A DNA stretch of 64,000 nt from Sulfuricystis sp964478415 (GTDB lineage: Bacteria > Pseudomonadota > Gammaproteobacteria > Burkholderiales > Rhodocyclaceae). The DNA lies in contig CAYZII010000001.1 of the NCBI GenBank assembly GCA_964478415.1, positions 15,703 to 79,702 of the forward strand. The letters run 5' to 3'. Position numbers and translations under genes: made by a program. A model generated the notes under the pieces. The model did no database searches. It saw only the letters and a program-made list of their open reading frames with translations, and had not been told where the DNA came from. Positions 43,701-50,627 of this stretch are shown one piece after another (within the stretch, counting starts at the first letter, position 1; every line of letters starts with the position of its first letter).

Positions 43701-44234
43701 GGTCTCGGATGCGATCACGCGTATGCCGCGTCCGCCGCCGCCCCAGCTGGCCTTCAGCATCAGCGGATAGCCGATCGCGGCTGCCAGTCGCTTCGCGGCC
43801 TCGAGGTCGTGCGGCAGCGGTCCAGTGGCTGGCATCACCGGCACACCGGCTTTCTCCGCCAGCGCGCGCGCGGCGACCTTGTTGCCCAGCAGGCGCATCA
43901 CCTCGGGCTTCGGGCCGATGAAGAGGATACCGGCACGCTCGCAGGCGGCGGCAAACTCGGGATTTTCTGAGAGAAAACCATAACCCGGATGGATCGCATC
44001 GACATGGGCTTCCTTCGCGATGCGGATGATGTCGTCGATGTCCAGATAGGCTTCGACCGGCTTTTTGCCGGCACCGACGAGATAGGACTCATCGGCCTTG
44101 AAGCGGTGCAGGGCGAAGCGGTCTTCGTTGGAAAAGATGGCGACAGTACGGATGCCCAGTTCGCTGGCGGCGCGCAATACGCGAATCGCGATCTCGCTGC
44201 GGTTGGCGACCAACAGGCTGCGGATTCTTTTCAT
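40788..44234 (-). CDS. pyc: pyruvate carboxylase (single-chain, biotin-dependent)
   Basis: 1148 residues from ATG 44234. It makes oxaloacetate from pyruvate and bicarbonate. Domains in order: biotin carboxylase (KRIRSLLVANRSEIAIRV; KASWGGGGRGIR ATP loop; EVNPRIQVEHTVTEEVTG), carboxyltransferase (LLTDTTMRDAHQSL; ECWGGATFDVAMRF; HFHTHDTSG), and a C-terminal biotin carrier with EAMKMET, Lys1114 being the biotinylated residue. An ATG 18 codons upstream is open but atypical. BirA at 62.4 kb would biotinylate it. If ppc is truly broken, this is the visible anaplerotic enzyme. Confidence 0.97.
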   Translation of the reverse strand: MKRIRSLLVANRSEIAIRVLRAASELGIRTVAIFSNEDRFALHRFKADESYLVGAGKKPVEAYLDIDDIIRIAKEAHVDAIHPGYGFLSENPEFAAACERAGILFIGPKPEVMRLLGNKVAARALAEKAGVPVMPATGPLPHDLEAAKRLAAAIGYPLMLKASWGGGGRGIRVIASETDLGPAMEVARREAAAAFGNDEVYLEKLVRRARHVEVQVIGDTHGSLVHLFERDCSVQRRNQKVVERAPAPYLSEARRAELCEAALRLARAANYTHAGTVEFLMDADTDRFYFIEVNPRIQVEHTVTEEVTGVDIVKAQIRISEGARIGEEDSYVPRQEEIRLNGHALQCRITTEDPENNFTPDYGRITAYRSPAGFGIRLDGGTAYTGAVITPYYDSLLVKVTAWGHTPDEAASRMDRALKEFRVRGLASNLLFLENVVAHPLFRAGECTTRFIDETPELFKFRKRRDRATRLLKFLGDVMVNGNAEMKGRTIPGLPMAKPIKPTGVDLSVAPPPGSRDLLKQLGAEKFTEWMKQQQRVLLTDTTMRDAHQSLFATRMRTYDMVEIAPYYARLVPQLFSLECWGGATFDVAMRFLKEDPWERLARLREAIPNLLFQMLLRGANAVGYTSYADNVVRYFVQQAAQAGIDLFRVFDSLNWVENMRVAIDAVRETGALCEAAICYTGDLFDARRPKYNLRYYVELAKQLEKAGAHIIAIKDMAGVCRPRAARELIRTLKQEVGLPLHFHTHDTSGIAAASVLAAVEAGCDAVDGAVDSMSGLTSQPNLGAIAAALAGSERDPGLDFDALQSLSHYWEGVRRQYAPFEADIRAGTADVYRHEMPGGQYTNLREQARAMGIEHRWSEISQAYADVNLMFGDIVKVTPTSKVVGDMALFMVANNLTPADVLDPQREIAFPDSVIALMKGELGFPPDGFPPELQKKVLKGEPPLSGRAGALLPPVDLEAKRAEAEKVCGRQISDTDLASYLMYPKVFKEFSAHRAHYGDVSLLPTPAFFYGLAQREEITVDLERGKSLIISQQGMTGPDEEGQVRVFFELNGQSRVMRVPKAGLISARSRPQAEEGNPKHVGAPMPGAIVTVAVQVGQKVAKGDPLVSLEAMKMETMLTAERGGIVRAIHCRHGDVVNAKDLLVEFE

Positions 44235-44274
44235 GGCGGGAGGGAATGTTTTTGCAAAAGTTTTAATTTTAGTA

Positions 44275-44285
44275 TTGCATTGCAA
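44275..44285. promoter_or_regulatory. TTGCATTGCAA dyad upstream of pyc
   Basis: An 11-base palindrome around a central base lies about 40 bases before the pyc ATG, inside an unusually AT-rich stretch that also has TTTTGCAAAA at 44249-44258. The AT richness and paired TTGCA motifs suggest a promoter with an operator. The regulator is unknown. Confidence 0.4.
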
Positions 44286-44364
44286 CACGCAGCACCCTCT
44301 TCGCGTGAGAGTGCCGTTCCGCGAGCGCAGAGTTTTTGTGATCGTTGCCCCCGTCGCACTGGGC

Positions 44365-45114
44365 TCATAGCCCGAGGCGCTGTTTGACCAGCGGCCACTG
44401 GCGGCGGCTCACCGTCAGATGCTCGGGGATACCATTCAGGCACAGCCCCCAGCGCGGCTCGCCTTTCTCATCAGCCTGCCGCACCACGCCGCTGACGGCA
44501 TCAGCGGCAACGAGGCAATTGCGGTGGATGCGCACGAAGCTCGCTGCAAACTCATTTTCCAGATGGATCAGCGACTCGTCGAGCAGATATTCGCGCGCCG
44601 CGGTGCGGGCGACGACGTATTTCTGTTCCGCACGCAAATAAAGGATCTCGGCCACCGGCAGCAGTAGCACGTGGCCGCGCTCGACGACACGCAGTCGCGT
44701 GCGTGGGGTCGGCATCAGCGGCTGGAGATCGGCGGCCAGAAGCCGCCTGGCTTTTTTCAGCGCGGCGAGCAGGCGTTCGGCGCGTACCGGCTTGAGCAGA
44801 TAGTCGACGGCGGCGAGATCGAAGGCGGCCAGCGCGAATTCGTCATAGGCGGTGACGAACACGATCGCCGGCGGCTGAGGCGAGCCGGCCAGCTGCCGCG
44901 CAAGTTCGAGGCCATCCATGCGCGGCATGCGGATGTCGGTCAGCACGATGTCTGAGGGCTCCCGTGCCAGCAGCTCCAGAGCCGCGAGTCCATCGGCCGC
45001 CTCGCCGACGATCTGGTGCGGAAATTCTGCCGCGATGTCCTCGAGCAGATGGCGCAGCCGCTGGCGTGCGGGCAGTTCGTCGTCGACGATGATTAGCCGC
45101 GCGGCCGCGCTCAT
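44365..45114 (-). CDS. AlgR/LytTR-family response regulator
   Basis: 249 residues. The receiver domain starts LIIVDDELPARQRLRHLL, with the phospho-acceptor in VLTDIRMPRMDGLEL and the switch lysine in DYLLKPV. The C-terminal LytTR DNA-binding domain includes VERGHVLLLPVAEILYLRAE and SFVRIHRNCLV. It is the partner of the sensor encoded immediately upstream (ATGA overlap). This matches the AlgZ/AlgR pair of beta- and gammaproteobacteria; targets cannot be inferred here. Confidence 0.92.
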   Translation of the reverse strand: MSAAARLIIVDDELPARQRLRHLLEDIAAEFPHQIVGEAADGLAALELLAREPSDIVLTDIRMPRMDGLELARQLAGSPQPPAIVFVTAYDEFALAAFDLAAVDYLLKPVRAERLLAALKKARRLLAADLQPLMPTPRTRLRVVERGHVLLLPVAEILYLRAEQKYVVARTAAREYLLDESLIHLENEFAASFVRIHRNCLVAADAVSGVVRQADEKGEPRWGLCLNGIPEHLTVSRRQWPLVKQRLGL

Positions 45115-46118
45115 CGCTGCCCGCGCCGCGGCAGGTCGATGACGACCTGGAAACGGCCCTCCCGTTCACCAGCTTCGAGGCGCGCCTCGAGATCGTAGAA
45201 CAGCAGCAGGCGTTCGCGCAGATTGTCGAGCGCGATGCGATTGCCGGGTCTGTCCCGTCCGGCTGGCGCGACGGGATTCTCGATCTCGATCCTCACCCGT
45301 TCGCGTCCGGCATCGATATGCACGACGACCTCGCCGGGCGTCGGCTGCGTCTCGACGCCATGATAGACGGCATTCTCAAGCAGCGGCTGCAGCAACAACG
45401 GCGGTGCCAGCAGATCCGGAGGGCAGTCGCCCATCTCCCAGCGCACCTGCAGCCGCTCGCCGAGGCGTAGCTTTTCGATCGCCAGGTACTTGCGCGCCAG
45501 CGCGATTTCTTCGGAGAGCGGCACCAAATTGCGGTTGTCGCGCAACAAGCTGCGAAACAGCTCGGCGAGCTCTTCGAGAGCGGTTTCTGCTCGGCGCGGC
45601 TCTGCGCGCATGATGCCGAGAATCGCATTCAGGCTGTTGAACAGGAAGTGTGGCCGGATACGGGCATTGAGCGCCGCCAGCCGGGCTTCGGCGAGCGCCG
45701 GCGCGCGCCCCCGGGTAAGGCAGTCGAACCATGCCAGCAGCGCAGCGGCGCCCAATCCACCGGCAAGCGGGGCGCGCCAGCCCGGGGCCAGCGCGAAGGC
45801 GAGTGCCAGCAAACCATCCACCGCCGCAAAGGCCACCGCCGTCCAGACCACGATCGTCGCCCAGGCAATCACCGGCGGCTGTCGTTCAAGCCAGCGCGCA
45901 AGCACGAACAACCCTGCCAGCGCGAGCAGCAAGGCCGGCTCGGTCAGCGCGGCAAGATCGAGCACTTCGCCGGGCAGCCGTGCCGCCTCACGGTTGCGCG
46001 CCACAACGAGCAACACCATCAGACCATTCGCCGCCAGCAGCAGGCGCAGCCAGATGCCCTGATTGCGGAAATCGGGAATGCGCAAACCCGATGGCGGCGA
46101 CGGTATCGGTATACTCAT
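45111..46118 (-). CDS. AlgZ/FimS-like sensor histidine kinase (LytS-type)
   Basis: 335 residues. The N-terminal half has about four membrane helices. The cytoplasmic kinase domain carries LNARIRPHFLFNSLNAIL, where the histidine of RPHFLFN is the usual phosphorylated residue in this family. LLQPLLENAVYHGV is the N box of the ATPase domain, and GNRIALDNLRERL follows. The stop overlaps the regulator start, so the two are coexpressed. It diverges from argH with only 29 bases between starts. Confidence 0.92.
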   Translation of the reverse strand: MSIPIPSPPSGLRIPDFRNQGIWLRLLLAANGLMVLLVVARNREAARLPGEVLDLAALTEPALLLALAGLFVLARWLERQPPVIAWATIVVWTAVAFAAVDGLLALAFALAPGWRAPLAGGLGAAALLAWFDCLTRGRAPALAEARLAALNARIRPHFLFNSLNAILGIMRAEPRRAETALEELAELFRSLLRDNRNLVPLSEEIALARKYLAIEKLRLGERLQVRWEMGDCPPDLLAPPLLLQPLLENAVYHGVETQPTPGEVVVHIDAGRERVRIEIENPVAPAGRDRPGNRIALDNLRERLLLFYDLEARLEAGEREGRFQVVIDLPRRGQR

Positions 46119-46147
46119 GGCTTCATCACTATTCGTTCCGCATCATT

Positions 46148-47551
46148 ATGGCAGATCGCACATCAGGCGCCAGCCCCGCCAAAGTCTGGTCGGGGCGCTT
46201 TGCCGAACCCGTCGCCGAGCTCGTCAAGCGCTATACCGCCTCGGTTTCCTTCGACCAACGGATGGCGCTGCAGGATATTCGCGGCTCGCTTGCCCATGCG
46301 AAGATGCTCGCGCGGCAGAACATCATTTCCGCTGCGGATTACACAGCGATCGAGCAGGGACTCACGCAGATCGCCGGCGAGATCGAACGCGGCGAATTCG
46401 GCTGGAACCTCGACGACGAGGATGTGCACCTGAACATCGAAAAGCGCCTCACCGCGCTGGTCGGCGATGCCGGCAAACGGCTGCACACCGGGCGCTCGCG
46501 CAACGACCAGGTGGCCACCGACATCCGCCTCTGGCTGCGCGACACGATCGATGCGCTCGACGGCCATCTCGTGGCCCTGATGCAAGCGCTGCTCGATCTC
46601 GCGCAAGACCATGCCGCAACGCCAATGCCCGGTTTCACGCATCTGCAGGTCGCCCAGCCGGTCACCTTCGGTCATCACCTGATGGCCTACGTCGAGATGT
46701 TCGGCCGTGACCGCGAGCGTTTCCAGGATTGCCGCCGGCGCGTCAATCGCCTGCCGCTCGGCGCGGCGGCACTGGCCGGCACGACCTTCCCGATCGACCG
46801 TGAGTTCGTCGCCCGCGAGCTTGGTTTCGACGGCCTGTGCATGAATTCGCTCGATGCCGTCTCCGACCGCGATTTCGCGATCGAATTCTGCGCCGCAGCG
46901 GCGCTGACGATGGTGCACATCTCGCGTTTCTCTGAGGAACTGATCCTGTGGATGAACCCGCGCGTCGGCTTCATCGATCTCGCCGACCGCTTCTGCACCG
47001 GCTCTTCGATCATGCCACAGAAGAAGAACCCGGACGTACCGGAACTGGCGCGCGGTAAGAGCGGGCGCGTCTTCGGTCACCTGGTCGGCCTGCTCACCCT
47101 GATGAAAGCCCAGCCACTCGCCTACAACAAGGACAACCAAGAAGACAAGGAACCTCTGTTCGACACCGCCGACTCGCTGCTCGATACGCTGAGGCTCTTC
47201 GCCGATCTAGTCGGTGGCATCCGTGTCAAGCCCGAAGCAATGGCGGCAGCGCTCAGGCAAGGCTTCGCGACGGCGACCGACCTGGCCGATTATCTGGTCA
47301 AGAAAGGGCTCCCGTTCCGCGATGCGCACGAAGCCGTCGCGCGTGCGGTACGCGCGGCGGAAGAGAAGGGCTGCGATCTCGCCGATCTTTCCTTGGCCGA
47401 ATTGCAAAGCTTCTCACCGTTGATCGGCGACGATGTCTTCGCGGTGCTCACCGTGGCCGGCTCGCTCGCTGCCCGCAACCATCCCGGCGGCACCGCGCCG
47501 GCGCAGGTCTTGGCCGCGATCCGGCAATGGCGTGAGCGTTTGTCGGCATGA
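46148..47551 (+). CDS. argH: argininosuccinate lyase ArgH
   Basis: 467 residues. ArgH splits argininosuccinate to arginine and fumarate. KVWSGRFAEPVAELVKRYTA opens the protein; HTGRSRNDQVATDIRLW, TPMPGFTHLQVAQP and GSSIMPQKKNPD (the superfamily signature with the catalytic serine) are intact. The chosen ATG gives the standard start. No ribosome binding site is evident, and TATACT at 46110-46115 is a possible -10, leaving a short leader. The complete C-terminus ends on the start of the next gene (ATGA). Confidence 0.96.
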   Translation: MADRTSGASPAKVWSGRFAEPVAELVKRYTASVSFDQRMALQDIRGSLAHAKMLARQNIISAADYTAIEQGLTQIAGEIERGEFGWNLDDEDVHLNIEKRLTALVGDAGKRLHTGRSRNDQVATDIRLWLRDTIDALDGHLVALMQALLDLAQDHAATPMPGFTHLQVAQPVTFGHHLMAYVEMFGRDRERFQDCRRRVNRLPLGAAALAGTTFPIDREFVARELGFDGLCMNSLDAVSDRDFAIEFCAAAALTMVHISRFSEELILWMNPRVGFIDLADRFCTGSSIMPQKKNPDVPELARGKSGRVFGHLVGLLTLMKAQPLAYNKDNQEDKEPLFDTADSLLDTLRLFADLVGGIRVKPEAMAAALRQGFATATDLADYLVKKGLPFRDAHEAVARAVRAAEEKGCDLADLSLAELQSFSPLIGDDVFAVLTVAGSLAARNHPGGTAPAQVLAAIRQWRERLSA

Positions 47552-48339
47552 CGGCGCAGCAGGGCAGATGCTTTCGCAAGAGCGGCGACGCCTCGCGGCT
47601 GGCGATGTTCGAAGCCGAAGTCGACGGCCTGGCCGCATTGCGCGCCACACAAACGGTGCGCGTCCCCGCCGTCCATGCAACGGGCGTCGCGGCAGACGGG
47701 ACGGCCTTCATCGAGCTCGAATTCCTAGAACTCGCGGGGCTTTCCGCACCAGCAGGCGCTCGGCTCGGTGAGCAGCTCGCCGAGCTGCACTGGCGCACAG
47801 CCCATGAGCCGGGGGCGTGCTTCGGCTGGCCGCGCGACAATTTCATCGGTATTACGCCGCAGTCGAACCGCTCCCATGCCAGCTGGAGCGCCTTCTTCGC
47901 CCAGGAGCGTCTGCTCTCACAACTGAGGCTTGCCAAAGCCAACGGCATGAGCACGGCGCTCCTCTCCCAGGGCGAGCGGCTCGTCGAAAACGTCGGTGCC
48001 TTCTTCCTCAGCTACCGACCGCTGCCGAGCCTGCTGCATGGCGACCTGTGGGCCGGCAATGCCGGCGAGCTGCCGGATGGCACGCCGGTGGTCTTCGACC
48101 CGGCGGTCTATCGCGGCGATCGCGAAACGGATCTGGCGATGGCGGAGCTCTTCGGCGGCTTCCCCGAGGCGTTCTACGCCGCCTATCGCCGCGCCTGGCC
48201 GCTCGATGAAGGGTTCGAAACGCGCAAGACGCTCTACAACCTCTACCACATCCTCAACCACTACAACATGTTCGGCGCGGCATATCTTTCCCAGGCGCGC
48301 CGGATGATCGAGCGCCTGCTGGCCGAACTGCGCGGTTAA
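47548..48339 (+). CDS. fructosamine kinase family protein lacking its N-terminal lobe segment
   Basis: 263 residues; relatives have about 290. Fructosamine-3-kinase-like proteins phosphorylate ketoamines on glycated proteins or related small molecules. LLHGDLWAGNAG is the catalytic loop and VVFDPAVYRGDRETDLAM the metal-binding region, so the C-lobe is complete. The first residues, RCFRKSGDASRLAMFEAE, correspond to about residue 40 of relatives, so the glycine-rich GGCIN-type opening is missing. The same frame has TGA at 47533-47535, 13 bases before the ATG, which excludes an upstream extension. It is coupled to argH. Confidence 0.85.
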   Translation: MTAQQGRCFRKSGDASRLAMFEAEVDGLAALRATQTVRVPAVHATGVAADGTAFIELEFLELAGLSAPAGARLGEQLAELHWRTAHEPGACFGWPRDNFIGITPQSNRSHASWSAFFAQERLLSQLRLAKANGMSTALLSQGERLVENVGAFFLSYRPLPSLLHGDLWAGNAGELPDGTPVVFDPAVYRGDRETDLAMAELFGGFPEAFYAAYRRAWPLDEGFETRKTLYNLYHILNHYNMFGAAYLSQARRMIERLLAELRG

Positions 48340-48357
48340 GCCCTTTGGCGGAGAAAC

Positions 48358-48678
48358 TCAGGCGGGCTGTTTCATCAGGTCGCCGAGCTTGGCTTGCAGT
48401 TCGCCGGCCTGGTACATCTCGGTCATGATGTCGCACCCCCCGATGAACTCGCCGCGGATGTAGAGCACCGGGATCGTCGGCCAATCGGCATATTCACGCA
48501 GTTCGGGCACAGTATCGGGTTCGGCGAGCACATTCACATCGACGAAATCGACATTGCAGCGCTTGAGGATTTCCGCGGCGCGGCCGGAGAACCCACAGCG
48601 CGGGAACTGTTTCGTGCCCTTCATGAACAGCACGACGGGCATCGTGGTGACGAGCTGATGGATCTGCTGCTTGTTCAT
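48358..48678 (-). CDS. grxD: monothiol glutaredoxin GrxD (Grx4 family)
   Basis: 106 residues. The monothiol active site C-G-F-S starts at Cys28, and the preceding VVLFMKGTKQFPRCGFS, with WPTIPVLYIRGEFIGGCD, is diagnostic for the CGFS type. These proteins bind a [2Fe-2S] cluster with glutathione and deliver or store iron-sulfur clusters. The ATG at 48678 follows GAGGAAGTGTA; an in-frame ATG five codons upstream is less likely. A good promoter is visible just upstream. Confidence 0.96.
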   Translation of the reverse strand: MNKQQIHQLVTTMPVVLFMKGTKQFPRCGFSGRAAEILKRCNVDFVDVNVLAEPDTVPELREYADWPTIPVLYIRGEFIGGCDIMTEMYQAGELQAKLGDLMKQPA

Positions 48679-48720
48679 TACACTTCCTCGCATCCAGTAG
48701 TTGAGTATTTTACTGGGGAT

Positions 48721-48749
48721 AGTTTAACGGCGCGAGCGGAGATGGTCAA
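48721..48749 (-). promoter_or_regulatory. promoter of grxD
   Basis: On the minus strand TTGACC (48749-48744) and TAAACT (48726-48721) are spaced by 17 bases, placing the start about 35 bases before the ATG at 48678. This is one of the clearest sigma-70-type promoters in the window. Confidence 0.55.
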
Positions 48750-48754
48750 TGCTG

Positions 48755-48830
48755 CCCTTAACGCCGCATCGCCGACCTCGGGCCACCCACGGTCAATGAA
48801 ACGCAGGCGGCCACGGTCGGCTGTTCAGGC
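48755..48830. repeat. intergenic dyad repeat, copy B
   Basis: Related to copy A (40635-40710) over about 75 bases, sharing TAACGC, CGGGC, GTCAATG-like and CGGTCGGC blocks. It lies between the 3' end of the thioredoxin-like gene and the grxD promoter. It begins CTTAACGCC, close to the CCTAACGC at the start of copy A. No reading frame is conserved between copies. Confidence 0.45.
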
Positions 48831-48838
48831 GTTCCACG

Positions 48839-49342
48839 CTAACGCCGGGCGAGGAACTGCTCGAAACTCATCGTCTGCCAATGTCCCTCGGCGACATAGC
48901 GTCCGAGGGCGAGGAAGGTCTCGGCATCGCGTGTCGCGCCAGTGTAACGGGCCATTTCCCGGCCATCCGGCGCAAAGAAGACGAAGGTCGGTGTGCCCTT
49001 GAACTTGAGATCGCGGGCAAACGCCTTCTCGGTCTGCTCCTTGCCATCGGGACGCGTCACGACGATGCTGCCATTCACGTCGAGGCTAAACACACTGAAA
49101 TGGCGACGAAAATATTCGCGCACTTCGGCACGGCTCATAATCTGCTCGCGCATGCGTTTGCAGAACGGGCAACCTTCCGCTTCGAGCACCAGCAGGATGC
49201 CGCGTTTGCCTTGGGCCTGGGCAGTCTTCAGCTCGGCGGCATAATCGCCGAGCGAGCTATCGAAAAAGTCATCCCCTGGCGCTGCCCACGCGGAAGTGAG
49301 CATGACGAGAAAAAAGATCACGCTGCCCGCCCATGATTTCAT
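48839..49342 (-). CDS. periplasmic thioredoxin-fold protein (SoxW/DsbE-like)
   Basis: 167 residues with a cleavable signal peptide (MKSWAGSVIFFLVMLTSAWA). The thioredoxin fold carries C58-P-F-C61 in LVLEAEGCPFCKRM, and the cis-proline loop KGTPTFVFF is present. Such proteins reduce or shuttle disulfides in the periplasm; SoxW and related proteins share this form. The substrate is unknown. It is followed by repeat B and the independently transcribed grxD. Confidence 0.87.
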   Translation of the reverse strand: MKSWAGSVIFFLVMLTSAWAAPGDDFFDSSLGDYAAELKTAQAQGKRGILLVLEAEGCPFCKRMREQIMSRAEVREYFRRHFSVFSLDVNGSIVVTRPDGKEQTEKAFARDLKFKGTPTFVFFAPDGREMARYTGATRDAETFLALGRYVAEGHWQTMSFEQFLARR

Positions 49343-49369
49343 GTGTTGTTTCCTCCTCCTATGAATTCA

Positions 49370-50179
49370 TTACTGCAGGATGCGCGGCAATTCGGCGGTT
49401 ATCAGGGCGCCGACGAGGATCACTGTCCAGGAAAGATACAACCAAACCAGAAAAATCGGAATCGCCGCAAAGGCGCCGTAGATCAATGTGAAGGTCGGCA
49501 GCTTGACGATGTAGAGTGCGAACAGCCGCTGCATGCCGACGAAGGCGAGCGCCGTCAGGATGCCGGAGAGCGCGGCATGCCCGCGTGACACCGGGCGATT
49601 GGGCAAGGCCCAGTAGAGAAAACCGAACAGCAGCGCCAGGAAAAACGGGGGCAGAACCTCGGAAAAGATGAGCCGCATCCAGCGTGCCTCTGCCACCCAG
49701 CCGAAAGAAACGGTTGCCAGATAGGTGGTACTCGCCAGCGCACTGCCGAAGGCCAACGGCCCGAACAGCAGGGTGAGCAGATGCAGGCCGAACCGTTTCA
49801 GCAAGGGACGTTGCTTCTTGACCTTCCAGATTGCAGCGAAGCTCCTCTCGATGGTGAGCATCTGCATCAGCGCTGTCACGGCGAGGGAAACCAGGCCGAT
49901 CCAGGTCACACGCTCGGCGCGCTGGGCGAACGTGGCGAGATGATTGGCGATCACCTTGCCGGCCTTCTCCGGCAATAGCGTGTCGAGCAGAAACCTTTCA
50001 AGTGCAGTGGTGAGTTTGATGCCGAAAGGCAGCCATTCGAGCAGCGCCGCGCCGACCACGACCATCGGCACCAGCCCGAGCAGCGTCGCGAACGAGAGCG
50101 CGGCTGCCGTCTGCGCATGATGCTCGGCCCGGAAACGGCGCACGATCTGGGTCAACAGGCGAAAGGGAGCGAGCAACAT
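49370..50179 (-). CDS. UPF0761 (YihY-type) inner-membrane protein
   Basis: 269 residues from ATG 50179. About six membrane helices belong to the YihY/BrkB family: AAALSFATLLGLVPMVVVG at the start, TWIGLVSLAVTALMQMLTIE in the middle and YGAFAAIPIFLVWLYLSW near the end. The family was once annotated as RNase BN, which is not supported; its function is unknown. The open frame extends 77 codons upstream through the promoter region and DUF2069, and is not used. Confidence 0.88.
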   Translation of the reverse strand: MLLAPFRLLTQIVRRFRAEHHAQTAAALSFATLLGLVPMVVVGAALLEWLPFGIKLTTALERFLLDTLLPEKAGKVIANHLATFAQRAERVTWIGLVSLAVTALMQMLTIERSFAAIWKVKKQRPLLKRFGLHLLTLLFGPLAFGSALASTTYLATVSFGWVAEARWMRLIFSEVLPPFFLALLFGFLYWALPNRPVSRGHAALSGILTALAFVGMQRLFALYIVKLPTFTLIYGAFAAIPIFLVWLYLSWTVILVGALITAELPRILQ

Positions 50180-50195
50180 ATAATGATCCCAGATT

Positions 50196-50224
50196 ATTGT
50201 AGCGACATGGGTAGTGCCCATGAA
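50196..50224 (-). promoter_or_regulatory. promoter of the UPF0761 gene
   Basis: On the minus strand TTCATG (50224-50219) and TACAAT (50201-50196) are 17 bases apart, with the ATG at 50179. On the plus strand TATAAT at 50179-50184 could serve the divergent DUF2069 gene, but no good -35 accompanies it. Confidence 0.4.
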
Positions 50225-50627
50225 CCCAGCGTGCCGTCCTGCCAGCGCCGAATTTCGGCACATCCAGCGTATAAACCTGCTCGCCAGTGCCAGTCTGATC
50301 GCCTTGATCGCGCACTGTCTCGCCTGGGAGCTGTGGTTGGCCCCATTGCGGCCAGGTGGTTCCTGGCTGGTACTGAAAAGCCTACCCTTGCTGTTGCCGC
50401 TGTTCGGCATTCTGCATGGTAGGCGTCATACTTTCCAATGGGCCAGTCTGCTGATCCTCGCCTATCTGCTCGAGGGCGTCACCAGACTGTTGAGCGACGG
50501 CGGGTCGAGCCGCTGGCTGGCGGCCGGCGAAACCCTGCTTGCCACCACCTTCTTCATCGCCACGCTGGCCTATGCGCGGCTGACGCGACCGGCGCAGCCG
50601 CCGCGTCCACTCACAACTGGGGATTGA
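50220..50627 (+). CDS. DUF2069 small membrane protein
   Basis: 135 residues from ATG 50220 (a GTG two codons earlier is possible). Four hydrophobic segments are visible: LLASASLIALIAHCLAWE, LPLLLPLFGILHG, ASLLILAYLLEGVTRLL and TLLATTFFIATLAYARL. This matches DUF2069, a family of unknown function found in beta- and gammaproteobacteria. It converges on leuA, overlapping its 3' end by 17 bases. Confidence 0.82.
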   Translation: MNPACRPASAEFRHIQRINLLASASLIALIAHCLAWELWLAPLRPGGSWLVLKSLPLLLPLFGILHGRRHTFQWASLLILAYLLEGVTRLLSDGGSSRWLAAGETLLATTFFIATLAYARLTRPAQPPRPLTTGD

